From: Sphingomonas hengshuiensis
GTDB lineage: Bacteria; Pseudomonadota; Alphaproteobacteria; Sphingomonadales; Sphingomonadaceae
Reading direction: 5' to 3'
Assembly: GCF_000935025.1 (NCBI RefSeq)
Contig: NZ_CP010837.1
Coordinates: 1-36,853 of the forward strand
DNA: 36,853 bases
The translations under genes and the position numbers were made by a program. Under the pieces are notes generated by a model. The model was not told where the DNA came from. It saw only the letters and a list, made by a program, of their open reading frames with translations, and did not search any database. Below, piece by piece: positions 8,722 through 17,185 of this stretch. The stretch's first letter is position 1, and each line of letters opens with the position of its first letter.

Positions 8722-9711
8722 TCAGTTAGAACTGACAAATGCGTCGGAGAGGAAGCGCCGGGACGGAAGCCCAAGCGCCAGGAATTTTTCGCGTGCCGAA
8801 GCGATCATCGCGTTCGAGCCACACGCATAGACCATTGTTTCGGCGGGATCGAACCCATCGTCGGACGCTGCGTCGTGCACATATCCCCGCTTGCCGCTCC
8901 AACCCGCGTCGTTTCCCGATAGCAAGTGGTGGAAGCCGACGTCGAGGCCCAAAGTAACCGGGTCCCAGCAGAAGTTCTCCGCCTCGCGATTGCCCCAGAA
9001 CACGCGCAGCCGGTGGCGGGCAGCCTGTGCCGGATCGGCCGCGATTTCCTCGAGCAGCGCCTTTACCGGCGCGATGCCGGTGCCCGTCGCGAGGAACAGG
9101 AGGTTCGCCGGCGCTTCGTCGCGCAGGAAGAAGGTGCCGAACGGCCCTTCGATCCGCACCAGGTCGTTGGGCTTGGCGCGCTCGAACCAATAGGCGCTCA
9201 GATGCCCGCCCGGATAGCGCTTGATCAGGAATTCCAGCAGCCCGTCGGCACGCGGCGCATTGGCAAGCGAATAGCTGCGCCGGACGCCATCGGCGAGAAT
9301 ATCGACATACTGGCCCGCCACGAAGCGCAGCGGCGAGGCTGGCGGGGTTCGCAACACGACGCGGACGATCTCGGGCGCAAGCTGCTCAATCGACACGATC
9401 CGCGCGGGCATGGTCTTGATCTCGATGCCGGCGAGCCGATCGAGCGGCTCGATATCGAGCGCAACGTCGCTGGCCGCAGCGCGGCAACAGGTGAGGATCA
9501 TGCCCGCTGCGGCTTCTGCGGCGGTCAGGCTTTCTGCTTCAGAGCGCAGTACGGTGGTTTCGCCGGAAAGCACCGGCGCCTTGCAGATCCCGCACCGCCC
9601 GGTGCGGCAGCTATATTCAAGGATGATCCCCTGGTCGCGCGCGGCATCCAGAATGGAGCGGTCGGGCGCGACCTCGAAGCGCTTGCCCGACTGTAACGCA
9701 ACGACCGGCAT
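8722..9711 (-). CDS. ddhD: CDP-6-deoxy-delta-3,4-glucoseen reductase (E3)
   Basis: The 329-residue flavoprotein has an N-terminal plant-type ferredoxin domain with four Fe-S cysteines (CRTGRCGIC at about residues 35-43, then LTCC). A ferredoxin-NADP reductase-like FAD domain follows (RRSYSLANAP), then an NAD domain (ATGTGIAPVK and a CGS near the C-terminus). It passes electrons from NAD(P)H to the DdhC-bound intermediate, completing C3 deoxygenation. It is the promoter-proximal gene of the operon; the 282-bp gap upstream should hold the promoter. Oxygenase-type reductases share this architecture, but the four ddh neighbours settle the assignment. Confidence 0.93.
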   Translation of the reverse strand: MPVVALQSGKRFEVAPDRSILDAARDQGIILEYSCRTGRCGICKAPVLSGETTVLRSEAESLTAAEAAAGMILTCCRAAASDVALDIEPLDRLAGIEIKTMPARIVSIEQLAPEIVRVVLRTPPASPLRFVAGQYVDILADGVRRSYSLANAPRADGLLEFLIKRYPGGHLSAYWFERAKPNDLVRIEGPFGTFFLRDEAPANLLFLATGTGIAPVKALLEEIAADPAQAARHRLRVFWGNREAENFCWDPVTLGLDVGFHHLLSGNDAGWSGKRGYVHDAASDDGFDPAETMVYACGSNAMIASAREKFLALGLPSRRFLSDAFVSSN

Positions 9712-9993
9712 GACTTAACAGCTTCCTCAAATCCATTCTCGATAGTGTTCGAGAGTCTGTCATTAGCAGGATCGTCCGGGGGATCATCCCATTTCTGCAC
9801 TGCACAATCCAGCATCGGTGCAGGCGTGCCCGATGTCCGCTCGGCTGCGCTTTGTCAAAGCACGATCACCCGGGTCGTCGCCCGCACGGGGCATCTGCAC
9901 GCAATATGCTCTTCCGGGACCCGGCACTGCTACGGCAGTACAGCCTGTCGGGATGGCTCGACGACGTGCTGGACTGAGCCTCAGGCCTCGCCG
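9712..9993 (-). promoter_or_regulatory. Upstream region of the dideoxyhexose operon with an 18-bp dyad
   Basis: This gap between two minus-strand genes must contain the promoter of the ddh operon. A dyad TCTCGA-N6-TCGAGA lies at 9737-9754, about 26 bases upstream of the ddhD start, where an operator would sit. A GAGGA sequence is placed 12 bases before the ATG, which is long for a ribosome-binding site. I could not pick a convincing -35/-10 pair. A 23-codon plus-strand frame from 9906 is present but resembles nothing I recognise and was not called. Confidence 0.35.
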
Positions 9994-11199
9994 TCAACGC
10001 GTAATCGCGAGCGAGTCCAGCCACATGTCGGTATCGACTGCGGGCGCCGTGACCAATGAAATCGACTGCATTGCGCAATCCGTAGCAGGAACGTCGAAGG
10101 CAAAGCGGAAGCTGCGCCCATTTTCGTCGGACGCAGGCAATACGAAACGCGCTAATTGAGCGCCGCGGGCGCATGCCAGTTCGAGCGCAGGGCGGGCAAG
10201 GGGATCTGCCGAAACATCGCCAGCCTGACCCTGGAACACATAATGGCCCGGTGAAAGGCCAAAAAGCTGTTGCGCCACCCCCCCCGAGTTTCCGGCACTC
10301 GTGACGACACGAAGCCCCAGACTGCCGTTCGGCACGATGTCGCGATAGGCCCGGATGCTGGTCTCGTCGCGCATCCACCAGGTGAAGGGCAGCAGGCTGT
10401 TGTTCGGTTCGAAATCGCCCCCTCGCAAGGACCGTGTCGATCCGGCAAGGCCCTCCATATGATTGGCCGCAAGCATCGCCCTGCGCTCATCGTTGAGTGA
10501 CACCATCCGACGCAGTACATCTTCGGCCAGACTGCGTTGATCGACCTGGCGAATGTCCAACCGGATGGCCCGCAGCACGTCTGCCATCACTTGCGGATTG
10601 TCGCCTTCCTGTGCGAGCCGCTGGACATAGTCCTTCCACCACAGTGGCCGCTGCGCCAGCAAGGGCAGCAATTCCTTCCGAATGGCTGGATCGGAAGATG
10701 CCGTCAGCAATATGGGCAACAGCATCACGCGGGCCTCGGGCGACACCCGCATCGCCCGATCATAGTGCTTAAGGGCCTCAACCGAATCGTCCCGCGCCAC
10801 CGCGTCCTCGATCAGCCAGAGCTGCGCGAAGGTATTGCGACGCGACAGCGTTTCCGACACGCGAAAGAGCGCGCGTGCCCCTGCCCTGTCCCGCCGGTAA
10901 TCAGCGAGCGCCGCGAGCGCGCCGAGCGCATTGCTGTTCACTGGCTCCCGCAAGGCGGCAGCCCGAAGCTGCGCCCGTACCCGGTCCACCTTCTCGGGGG
11001 CGACCCGGTTGGCCTCGGCCACCACGGCCTGGCCCTCGGCCACCTTGGCCTGCACTCCCACCGGCCACCAGTCCAGGACGAGCGCGGGCCGCGTGCGGGC
11101 GAGTGTCAGGTCCAGGGTAACACCGGTCGCGACCCACAGCACGACCGCACCACCAATCAGGATCGCGGCCGTCTTTATGAAGACAAACGCCCGTGACAT
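9994..11199 (-). CDS. Membrane-anchored repeat protein of the export operon, unknown function
   Basis: The 401-residue protein begins MSRAFVFIKTAAILIGGAVVLWVATG, a signal anchor. An alpha-helical TPR-like region of about 200 residues follows (LGALAALADYRRDRAGARALFRVSETLSR and similar). The C-terminal half starts at RGGDFEPNNSLLPFTWWMRDE, which resembles the entry to a carbohydrate-binding beta-sandwich module and ends DTDMWLDSLAI. It probably sits in the periplasm and may contact the nascent polysaccharide. That role is inferred from position behind wza- and wzc-like genes. ATG 11199 lies 13 bases after the kinase stop and has an upstream AAGG. A longer frame starting at 11295 inside the kinase repeat tail was rejected. 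Confidence 0.75.
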   Translation of the reverse strand: MSRAFVFIKTAAILIGGAVVLWVATGVTLDLTLARTRPALVLDWWPVGVQAKVAEGQAVVAEANRVAPEKVDRVRAQLRAAALREPVNSNALGALAALADYRRDRAGARALFRVSETLSRRNTFAQLWLIEDAVARDDSVEALKHYDRAMRVSPEARVMLLPILLTASSDPAIRKELLPLLAQRPLWWKDYVQRLAQEGDNPQVMADVLRAIRLDIRQVDQRSLAEDVLRRMVSLNDERRAMLAANHMEGLAGSTRSLRGGDFEPNNSLLPFTWWMRDETSIRAYRDIVPNGSLGLRVVTSAGNSGGVAQQLFGLSPGHYVFQGQAGDVSADPLARPALELACARGAQLARFVLPASDENGRSFRFAFDVPATDCAMQSISLVTAPAVDTDMWLDSLAITR

Positions 11200-11212
11200 T
11201 CGCTTCGCAGCC

Positions 11213-13459
11213 TTACCATTTGCGCCGGGCGGCGGAGCCCTCGCCCTCGCCCTCGCCCTCGCCATAGCCATAGCCATAGCCATAGTCATAGCCATAGCCG
11301 CTGAACGAGCGCTTCGAATCGAACTTGGTCACGATCGCGCCGAAGATCGTCGTATCGGCACTGCGCAGGCGCGCGATCGCGGTGCGCGCGCTCGCCTTGT
11401 TCGTGCCGTGCGCCTCGACCACGAAGCAGACGCCCTCGACCTGGTTGGCGAGCAACGGCGCGTCGGCAAACCCCATCACCGGCGGCGCGTCGATCAGGAT
11501 ATGGTCGAACCGTTCGAGCAGCGTCGCCAGCGCCGGGCGCAGGCCGGGGCCGGAAAGCAATTCGGCGGTGCTGGGCGGATGCGGGCCGGCGGCAACGATC
11601 GACAGATTGGCGATGCCGCTTTCCTGAACCGCCGCGAGCGGAGCCTCCGATCCCGACAGGATGTTGCTAAGGCCGGGACCGCCCCGCAGATCGAGCATGT
11701 AATGGACGCTCGGCGAGCGCATGTCGCCGTCGATCAGCAACACCTTGCGCCCTTGCGACGCCAGCGTCTTTGCCAGACCGAGCGACGTCAGCGACTTGCC
11801 TTCGTTCGCGCGCGAACTGGTAATGACCAGCGTGCGCGGGAAGCCATGCTGGGTCGCCAGCGCAAGCGAGGTCTGGACCGAGAAATAGGCCTCGCTGAGC
11901 GGCGATTTGACGTCGAGCAAGGCCGGCACGAGCTCGCCCTCCATCTTGGGCACGACGCCGATGAGCGGAATGCGCAACAGCTCCGGCACTTCGGCAGGGT
12001 CGGACAGCGAGTCCTCGAGCTGCTCCAGGGCAAACGCCAGCGACACACCGGCCAATATCCCTGCGATCAACGCAAATGCCAGATTGAGCATCAGCTTGGG
12101 GCTCGACGGCTTGTCGGGCATGTCCCCGACGTCGACGACGGCGATGTTGTTGACGCCGACACCGCCGGCAACGCCGATTTCCTTGTAGCGCTGGAGCAGT
12201 GCGTCATAGAGCTGGCGGTTGGTATCCACCTCGCGCATCAGGATATTATACTGGGTGCTCCGCCGACGCAGGTCGAACAGCCCGGTCTTGAGGCTGTCGA
12301 CCTTGCCCGACAACACGGCTTCGCGTTGCTGCGCCGCTTGATAGGTCTGCTGCAGCGTCGAACGAACCCGGCTTTCTTCCTGCGCGATCGACTTGTCCAT
12401 CGTGACGATCTGCGCCTTGAGCGCCTGGGCAGGCGGATAGGCGGCGTCGAACTTCTCCAGCATCTCGGCATATTGCACCGACAACTCGGCACGACGCGCC
12501 CGCATCTGCGAAATGCCGGTGTTGGACAGGGCCTCCTGTACATCGCCGCCGCGCGCGCCGAGACGGCTCTGCGCCTCGATCCGCTGCGCCGTGGCGCTGG
12601 CAAGCTCCTTGTTCAATGCGACAAGATCCTCGGCCACCAGCGAACGCTCGGTGGTGGTGCCCGAATTGGCAGCGGTCCCGGTCTCGCCGGGCAGGTTCAC
12701 GATGTCCTGCTTCGCGGCATAATCGACGAGCTGGCGTTCCGCCTGGTCGATCCGCGTGCGGAGCTGGCCAAGCCGTTCCTCCAGGAACTTTCGGGCATAG
12801 GATGTCGCCGCATAGCGCCGGTCGAGCGTCGCCTGGACGAAATGCGCCGCCCAGGAATCGACGATCTTCTTGGAGAAATTGACGTCGGGACTGGTGAAGC
12901 TGATCGTGGCAAGCCGCGACTGGCGCACGATCGTCACTTTGATATTGTCGAGCAGCAGTTCGCTTGCCTCGCGCACCCGTTCTTCGCGGGTCGAGGCGTT
13001 GGGGATCAGGCGATCGTTGCTGAACCATGCCTGCGCCTTGCGGGACTTGAGCATCCGGAAGAATCCGGCATTGTCCTGGAGACGGTCGTCGGTGGCGACA
13101 CTGCCCGCAAGCGAGATCGAACGCAGCAGCCCGGCCTGGGTCTCGTAGAATTCGGGGTCGACTGTGCTGGAAGTGCGGGAATCGACGCCGTCGACATTGG
13201 TGAAGTTGCGCGTTTCGCGCTGGATCTCGACAACCGTCTTCGACGTGAACTGCGGCGTCATCAGAAGCGTTATGACTATGCCGAGCAGCAGGGCGCCCAC
13301 GACCGATCCAACGATAAGCCACTTGCGCTTCTTCAGGGTCGCGATGACCCAGGCAAGCGACAGGTTCAGCCGCGCTTCCTGCGGGCTGCCGCCTACATCG
13401 ATCAACGTGTCGTCGGCGCTGCGCATCGCGTTCCCGGTCCGTTCGTACTGCATGATCAT
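11213..13459 (-). CDS. Wzc-like chain-length regulator fused to a BY-type tyrosine kinase
   Basis: The 748-residue inner-membrane protein has an N-terminal Wzz domain with a first helix near residues 50-70 (WLIVGSVVGALLLGIVITLL). A long periplasmic coiled-coil region (about 190-410) follows, then a second helix near residue 460 and a cytoplasmic BY-kinase domain. The kinase has Walker A (SSRANEGKSLTSLGLAKTLA), Walker A' (VLLIDGDMRSP) and Walker B (ILIDAPP). The tail is a run of Tyr-Gly, Tyr-Asp and Glu-Gly dipeptides before SAARRKW. In this family Tyr-cluster phosphorylation controls assembly with Wza and polymer length. It is 16 bases downstream of the wza-like gene. ATG 13459 was chosen, with a second ATG at 13453. 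Confidence 0.92.
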   Translation of the reverse strand: MIMQYERTGNAMRSADDTLIDVGGSPQEARLNLSLAWVIATLKKRKWLIVGSVVGALLLGIVITLLMTPQFTSKTVVEIQRETRNFTNVDGVDSRTSSTVDPEFYETQAGLLRSISLAGSVATDDRLQDNAGFFRMLKSRKAQAWFSNDRLIPNASTREERVREASELLLDNIKVTIVRQSRLATISFTSPDVNFSKKIVDSWAAHFVQATLDRRYAATSYARKFLEERLGQLRTRIDQAERQLVDYAAKQDIVNLPGETGTAANSGTTTERSLVAEDLVALNKELASATAQRIEAQSRLGARGGDVQEALSNTGISQMRARRAELSVQYAEMLEKFDAAYPPAQALKAQIVTMDKSIAQEESRVRSTLQQTYQAAQQREAVLSGKVDSLKTGLFDLRRRSTQYNILMREVDTNRQLYDALLQRYKEIGVAGGVGVNNIAVVDVGDMPDKPSSPKLMLNLAFALIAGILAGVSLAFALEQLEDSLSDPAEVPELLRIPLIGVVPKMEGELVPALLDVKSPLSEAYFSVQTSLALATQHGFPRTLVITSSRANEGKSLTSLGLAKTLASQGRKVLLIDGDMRSPSVHYMLDLRGGPGLSNILSGSEAPLAAVQESGIANLSIVAAGPHPPSTAELLSGPGLRPALATLLERFDHILIDAPPVMGFADAPLLANQVEGVCFVVEAHGTNKASARTAIARLRSADTTIFGAIVTKFDSKRSFSGYGYDYGYGYGYGEGEGEGEGSAARRKW
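11237..11296 (-). repeat. Ten-unit hexanucleotide repeat encoding the kinase Tyr/Glu tail
   Basis: On the plus strand there are four GCCCTC units (11237-11260), then four GCCATA, one GTCATA and one GCCATA (11261-11296). Read on the coding strand they give six Tyr-Gly/Tyr-Asp pairs followed by four Glu-Gly pairs. Because the unit is 6 bp, slippage would keep the frame and change the number of phosphorylatable tyrosines. Confidence 0.9.
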
Positions 13460-13475
13460 CTGACTCTGACGGATA

Positions 13476-14192
13476 TTACTGGGTGATCAGATAGATCAGC
13501 GGTGTGGTGATCAACGGCGCGGCCGTCACGAGATCGCGGAAGACGCGCCGTGCCTGGTCGTCGCCGACATAGATCAGGTCATTCGAGAAGATTTCGGGAT
13601 CCTCATATATCCCCTGCCGGATCGCGCGCAGGTCATAGAGCGCGGCGTAGCGCTTGCCCTCGACGTTGCGGAACACGACCACATAATTCTCGCGGGCGAA
13701 TTCGGTAGTGCCCGACGCGCGCGCGATAGCCCGCATCAGCGACATCCGCCCGACCAGGGGATAGATTCCCGGCGTGGCGACCGAACCGTCGACGGTGATG
13801 ACCTGGCTGGCCGCGGTGACGATGTTGACCGTGACCTGCGGGTTGCGGACATGCGCCTGACGAAACCGGGTGACCAGTTCGGCGGTGAGTTCGTCGGCAG
13901 TCATGCCGGAAACCTTGAGTGCGCCGACCATCGGCAGAGCGATCTGCCCGGTCAGGTCGACCGTGACATTCTTGCTGAGTTCGTCGATGCCGAAAACCTC
14001 GACCGTCAACTGGTCCGACGGGCCGATGACATAGGGCCGCGCCGGAATCGTCAGGTCGGCGCGCACCGGCTCGGGCAGCGGCTTATTGTCGAAAACCGTC
14101 AGGCCTGGGCGCCCTTCAAACCTAGGGGATGCACATGCGGAAAGGGCCAGCGCAGCCACTAAAATGCTGCAGGATAACGCTCTAGTTTTCAT
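13476..14192 (-). CDS. Wza-like polysaccharide export outer-membrane lipoprotein
   Basis: The 238-residue protein starts MKTRALSCSILVAALALSACAS, a lipoprotein signal with an LSAC lipobox. A polysaccharide-export (SLBB-type) domain follows, recognisable by YVIGPSDQLTVEVFGIDELSKNVTVDLTGQIALPMVGALKVSGMT. The second half (ITVDGSVATPGIYPLVGRMSLMRAIARASG) is a soluble-ligand-binding beta-grasp segment. It would oligomerise in the outer membrane as the exit channel, docking with the Wzc-like protein encoded next. ATG 14192 is preferred over the in-frame start at 14297 because the signal peptide begins there and an AAGG lies about 7 bases upstream. Confidence 0.92.
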   Translation of the reverse strand: MKTRALSCSILVAALALSACASPRFEGRPGLTVFDNKPLPEPVRADLTIPARPYVIGPSDQLTVEVFGIDELSKNVTVDLTGQIALPMVGALKVSGMTADELTAELVTRFRQAHVRNPQVTVNIVTAASQVITVDGSVATPGIYPLVGRMSLMRAIARASGTTEFARENYVVVFRNVEGKRYAALYDLRAIRQGIYEDPEIFSNDLIYVGDDQARRVFRDLVTAAPLITTPLIYLITQ

Positions 14193-14395
14193 TGAGACCT
14201 TGCCAGCTACCACCCCACGGGCGAGCGCCCGGGTTAGCCGGGGGCTCTGCCGGTTGCAACCCTTCGCAATGTTGCGACGCAATAGGGTCTTAACCATCAG
14301 CTTGAGCGCAAATTTTCTAGAAACTCGAAATCACGCCAAACACCCCTTCAACCAAACCCTCTTAAGATCATCGAGTTAATAGGTGAACCTTGATA

Positions 14396-15379
14396 TCATT
14401 TCGGATCCTGCCAATAAAATGGCTGCATCGACAAGCGCCGCTTCCAGCGGTTCGACAATAGGGCCTCTCTGCTTCCCATCTTGTAGCCGGCATATTTGGC
14501 AAAGGTCCGGATGATTGCAGAGGGTAGTTGGGTGGGATCGTGTCGTGCCAGATAGGCAAGTTCCGATTTGACGAAGCGAAGCCCCTCGCCCTCGGCGGCA
14601 CCAAAGGTTTCGATCAGCCAGCGGTTGCGCCCATGGAATACGCCGACATCGAAATAGCGACGAAACTCCTCCATCATCGTATAGCCGTGGCTGTGCACGA
14701 CTTCGGCGTCGCCGCGATAGGCGATGCGCCAGCCATCGATGAGCATACGTGCGGCAACGAGCTGGTCCTCGGCAAAGAACGCATCCTCCGGAAAGCCTCC
14801 GGCCTGATCGAGCGCACTTCGTCGGTAGGCAGCAAAGGAATCGGAGCAGAAGACCGTTTTGACGCCGCTGCGATCGCGATCCTTCAGCTCGCGCACTTCC
14901 GAGTGCGCGGGATAGTTTATCAGCCGCGCATGACGCTCTATCCCGCGCGCAACCGTGCGGGGCAATTGCCGCCCATACGCCATGCCTGTGCCCGGATCCG
15001 CAAAGGCATCGACCAGGCGGAGGATCGCATCGCCCCCCTGGGGGATCGCGTCCTGCGTCATCATGACGATGATCTCGGCCTCGGGTCGCATCTCAACTGC
15101 GCGTTGGCGGGTGCCGCCATGATTGAACGTCCGCCGATCGATCTCGACTACCGTGGCGCCGAAATCCCGGAACGCGTTACGGGTTTCGTCCTGCGACTGG
15201 GAATCTATGACGAGGTACCGTTCGGGCGCAATATTCTGGCGTTCCAGCGCGGGCAGCAGCGTCGACAGATATCTGCCTGCGTTGAGAGTGGGAATAACGA
15301 TCGATAATCGCGTTTGATCGTCAGGCCGATATAGCAAGTCCGTCACCTCGATATGGCACGCGTGACCAATGGCCCGCAT
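14396..15379 (-). CDS. Family 2 glycosyltransferase, rhamnosyltransferase-like
   Basis: The 327-residue GT2 has the core TRLSIVIPTLNAGRYLSTLLPALERQ, then YLVIDSQSQDETRN and the NHGGTRQRAVE motif (about residues 86-97). That motif is common among rhamnosyltransferases of O-antigen and EPS clusters. It is probably cytoplasmic and adds a sugar, plausibly rhamnose, to the lipid carrier intermediate. The rml genes in the same window fit that donor. The start is uncertain: ATG 15379 and GTG 15346 are both in frame, and the conserved fold begins only about 23 residues in. It is divergent from the initiating sugar transferase, with a 366-bp gap. Confidence 0.82.
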   Translation of the reverse strand: MRAIGHACHIEVTDLLYRPDDQTRLSIVIPTLNAGRYLSTLLPALERQNIAPERYLVIDSQSQDETRNAFRDFGATVVEIDRRTFNHGGTRQRAVEMRPEAEIIVMMTQDAIPQGGDAILRLVDAFADPGTGMAYGRQLPRTVARGIERHARLINYPAHSEVRELKDRDRSGVKTVFCSDSFAAYRRSALDQAGGFPEDAFFAEDQLVAARMLIDGWRIAYRGDAEVVHSHGYTMMEEFRRYFDVGVFHGRNRWLIETFGAAEGEGLRFVKSELAYLARHDPTQLPSAIIRTFAKYAGYKMGSREALLSNRWKRRLSMQPFYWQDPK

Positions 15380-15745
15380 ATTCTACGCCCGCAACGCCAG
15401 CCTGGCTTGCCGTTTTTCAGCCTACCGCGAGCAGCGCGGATATGCCCCCGAGGGCATTGGATTGAAAGTGTCAATCAAAGACCCCCATTTGGCTATCTGC
15501 GGCGTCAATCAGCGTATCAAGCGGGCTCCAGGGGGCATGTCTTTTATTTGGAGAATTCGAACACCGATCCGCTCTAGTGACGCGAGTTGCTTTGTGCCAA
15601 TGCGGCGCCGCACCATATGGCGGCAGGTTTCCAACCACGACTAAAGATGGGTATAGGGATAGGATAGGGTATGGATTGGGCGGGGCGATATGGAATTTTG
15701 TCGGTATAAATCCAAATATGGTAATTACTGAGTTAATTGGAATAT
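15380..15745. promoter_or_regulatory. Divergent intergenic region between two glycosyltransferase genes
   Basis: This gap separates oppositely transcribed genes and should carry both promoters. The right half (15640-15745) is clearly AT-richer than the coding flanks. A G-rich element with five runs of three or more G lies at 15649-15685. I could not identify a convincing -35/-10 pair. A 91-codon plus-strand frame at 15369-15644 overlaps the start of the minus-strand gene and shows no recognisable domain, so it was not called. Confidence 0.4.
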
Positions 15746-17161
15746 ATGCTAGGTAAAAATGGCATCGGATCGGTCCAGATTGGCACTCAACATAGTTGGG
15801 TGGATGAGGACTGCAATATCGAAAGGGTGACCTCCAAGCGCGGCGTCCGGATGCGGCTTCTTACGACGCTCGCGTTTATCGATATCGCCATGATATGCGC
15901 TGGCTTGACGTTCGTGGCCTGGATGTACCTTGGGCAGGCAAACAACCCGCGCCTGGTGACCTTTCTGTGCCTGGTCCTTCCCATCTATTACCTGACCGCC
16001 ATCCGGCAACAGGCCTACCGACCGGCGAGCGTCATCCGCGCGTCGCGTAGTACCCGGCGTGCCTGCCTGTCCTTTCTGACTGCGGTGCTGATCGTCATCA
16101 GCATAACCTTCATCATCAAATCCTCCGACAACCTGTCTCGCGGCATCTCCATCGGCGGAACACTGGCGAGTTGCCTGCTTCTGTCGCTGGGTCGCTATCT
16201 CTTTGCGCACCATGCCTTTTCGGCATTGAACGGCAGCCCTGAAAGCGAAGTGGTGCTGGTCGACAATTTCGCGCCGCCGCAAGGCTGCACGGCGTTCAAG
16301 ATCGATGTCGAGGCGCTGAATATTCGCCCCGACATCAACGATCCCGTGATGCTCGACCGGATCGGCAGCCTGATCCATGAGGCCGATCGGGTGATCGTCG
16401 CGTGCCATCCCGAACGGCGTTCCGAATGGTCGCTTGCCCTCAAGGGGGCCGGGGTCAATGTCGAGGTGCTGATGCCCGAGCTGGACGCGATCGGCGCCAT
16501 CAGCACCACGCGCTATTATGACGTCGCGACAACGCTGATCGCCACCGGTCCGCTGAATGCCGTCGACAGCATCATAAAGCGGTTGTTCGACCTTGCCGTC
16601 GCAATCCCGGCCATCATCATCCTGTCGCCGCTCATGATCGTCGTGGCGCTTCTGATCCGGCTCGATTCTCCAGGGAATGTGTTGTTCACGCAGATGCGGA
16701 TCGGCAAGGGCAACCGCATGTTCCGGATGTTCAAGTTCCGAAGCATGCGCACCGACCTGCTCGATCACAACGCCAGCAAGCTAACCACGCGCAACGACGC
16801 GCGCGTCACGCGCATCGGCAAATTCATCCGCAAGACCAGCATCGACGAGCTTCCCCAGCTGCTCAACGTGCTGCGCGGCGACATGAGCATCGTCGGTCCG
16901 CGACCGCACGCGACGGGTGCCCTGGCCGGGGATGCGCTGTATTGGGAAGTGACCTCGCATTATTGGAGCCGCCATGCCGTGAAGCCCGGCCTCACCGGCC
17001 TTGCCCAGGTGCGGGGCTTCCGCGGCAACACCGAGACCGGCGACGACCTGGTCAACAGGCTGCAGGCCGACCTCGCCTATCTCGAATCCTGGACGATCTG
17101 GCGCGATGTCATGCTCGTGTTCCAGACCTTCCGCGTACTGACTCACCGCAACGCATTCTGA
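15746..17161 (+). CDS. Initiating polyprenyl-phosphate sugar-1-phosphate transferase
   Basis: The 471-residue polyisoprenyl-phosphate hexose-1-phosphate transferase has N-terminal membrane helices (LLTTLAFIDIAMICAGLTFVAW and following) and a C-terminal catalytic domain opening with KRLFDLAVAIPAIIILSPLMIVVAL. The diagnostic motifs are FTQMRIGKGN, MFKFRSMRTD, the ELPQLLNVLRGDMSIVGPRP block and KPGLTGLAQV. It transfers the first sugar phosphate, usually glucose in sphingan systems, to undecaprenyl phosphate. That sugar is inferred from family precedent. The start is uncertain: ATG 15746 is used, with TTG 15737 and ATG 15851 as alternatives, and the Shine-Dalgarno is weak. Confidence 0.9.
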   Translation: MLGKNGIGSVQIGTQHSWVDEDCNIERVTSKRGVRMRLLTTLAFIDIAMICAGLTFVAWMYLGQANNPRLVTFLCLVLPIYYLTAIRQQAYRPASVIRASRSTRRACLSFLTAVLIVISITFIIKSSDNLSRGISIGGTLASCLLLSLGRYLFAHHAFSALNGSPESEVVLVDNFAPPQGCTAFKIDVEALNIRPDINDPVMLDRIGSLIHEADRVIVACHPERRSEWSLALKGAGVNVEVLMPELDAIGAISTTRYYDVATTLIATGPLNAVDSIIKRLFDLAVAIPAIIILSPLMIVVALLIRLDSPGNVLFTQMRIGKGNRMFRMFKFRSMRTDLLDHNASKLTTRNDARVTRIGKFIRKTSIDELPQLLNVLRGDMSIVGPRPHATGALAGDALYWEVTSHYWSRHAVKPGLTGLAQVRGFRGNTETGDDLVNRLQADLAYLESWTIWRDVMLVFQTFRVLTHRNAF

Positions 17162-17185
17162 TTTGCGGTTGCGCGTGCGGCACGG

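Noticed and set aside
9906..9977. 23-codon plus-strand frame MLFRDPALLRQYSLSGWLDDVLD
   Set aside because: It looks protein-like but has no ribosome-binding site or recognised homologue and lies in a promoter region; evidence is too weak to call.
11200..11295. N-terminal extension of the repeat protein beginning MAMTMAMAMA
   Set aside because: It is the hexamer repeat of the kinase gene read in another frame. A signal anchor starts at the ATG at 11199.
10931..13486. 851-codon open frame on the plus strand opposite the kinase and repeat-protein genes
   Set aside because: It is a shadow of GC-rich codon use in the minus-strand genes. The translation is rich in Arg, His and Gln, has no recognisable domain, and the opposite strand encodes clear conserved proteins.
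15369..15644. 91-codon plus-strand frame in the divergent gap
   Set aside because: It overlaps the start of the minus-strand glycosyltransferase, has no domain and no clear ribosome-binding site.
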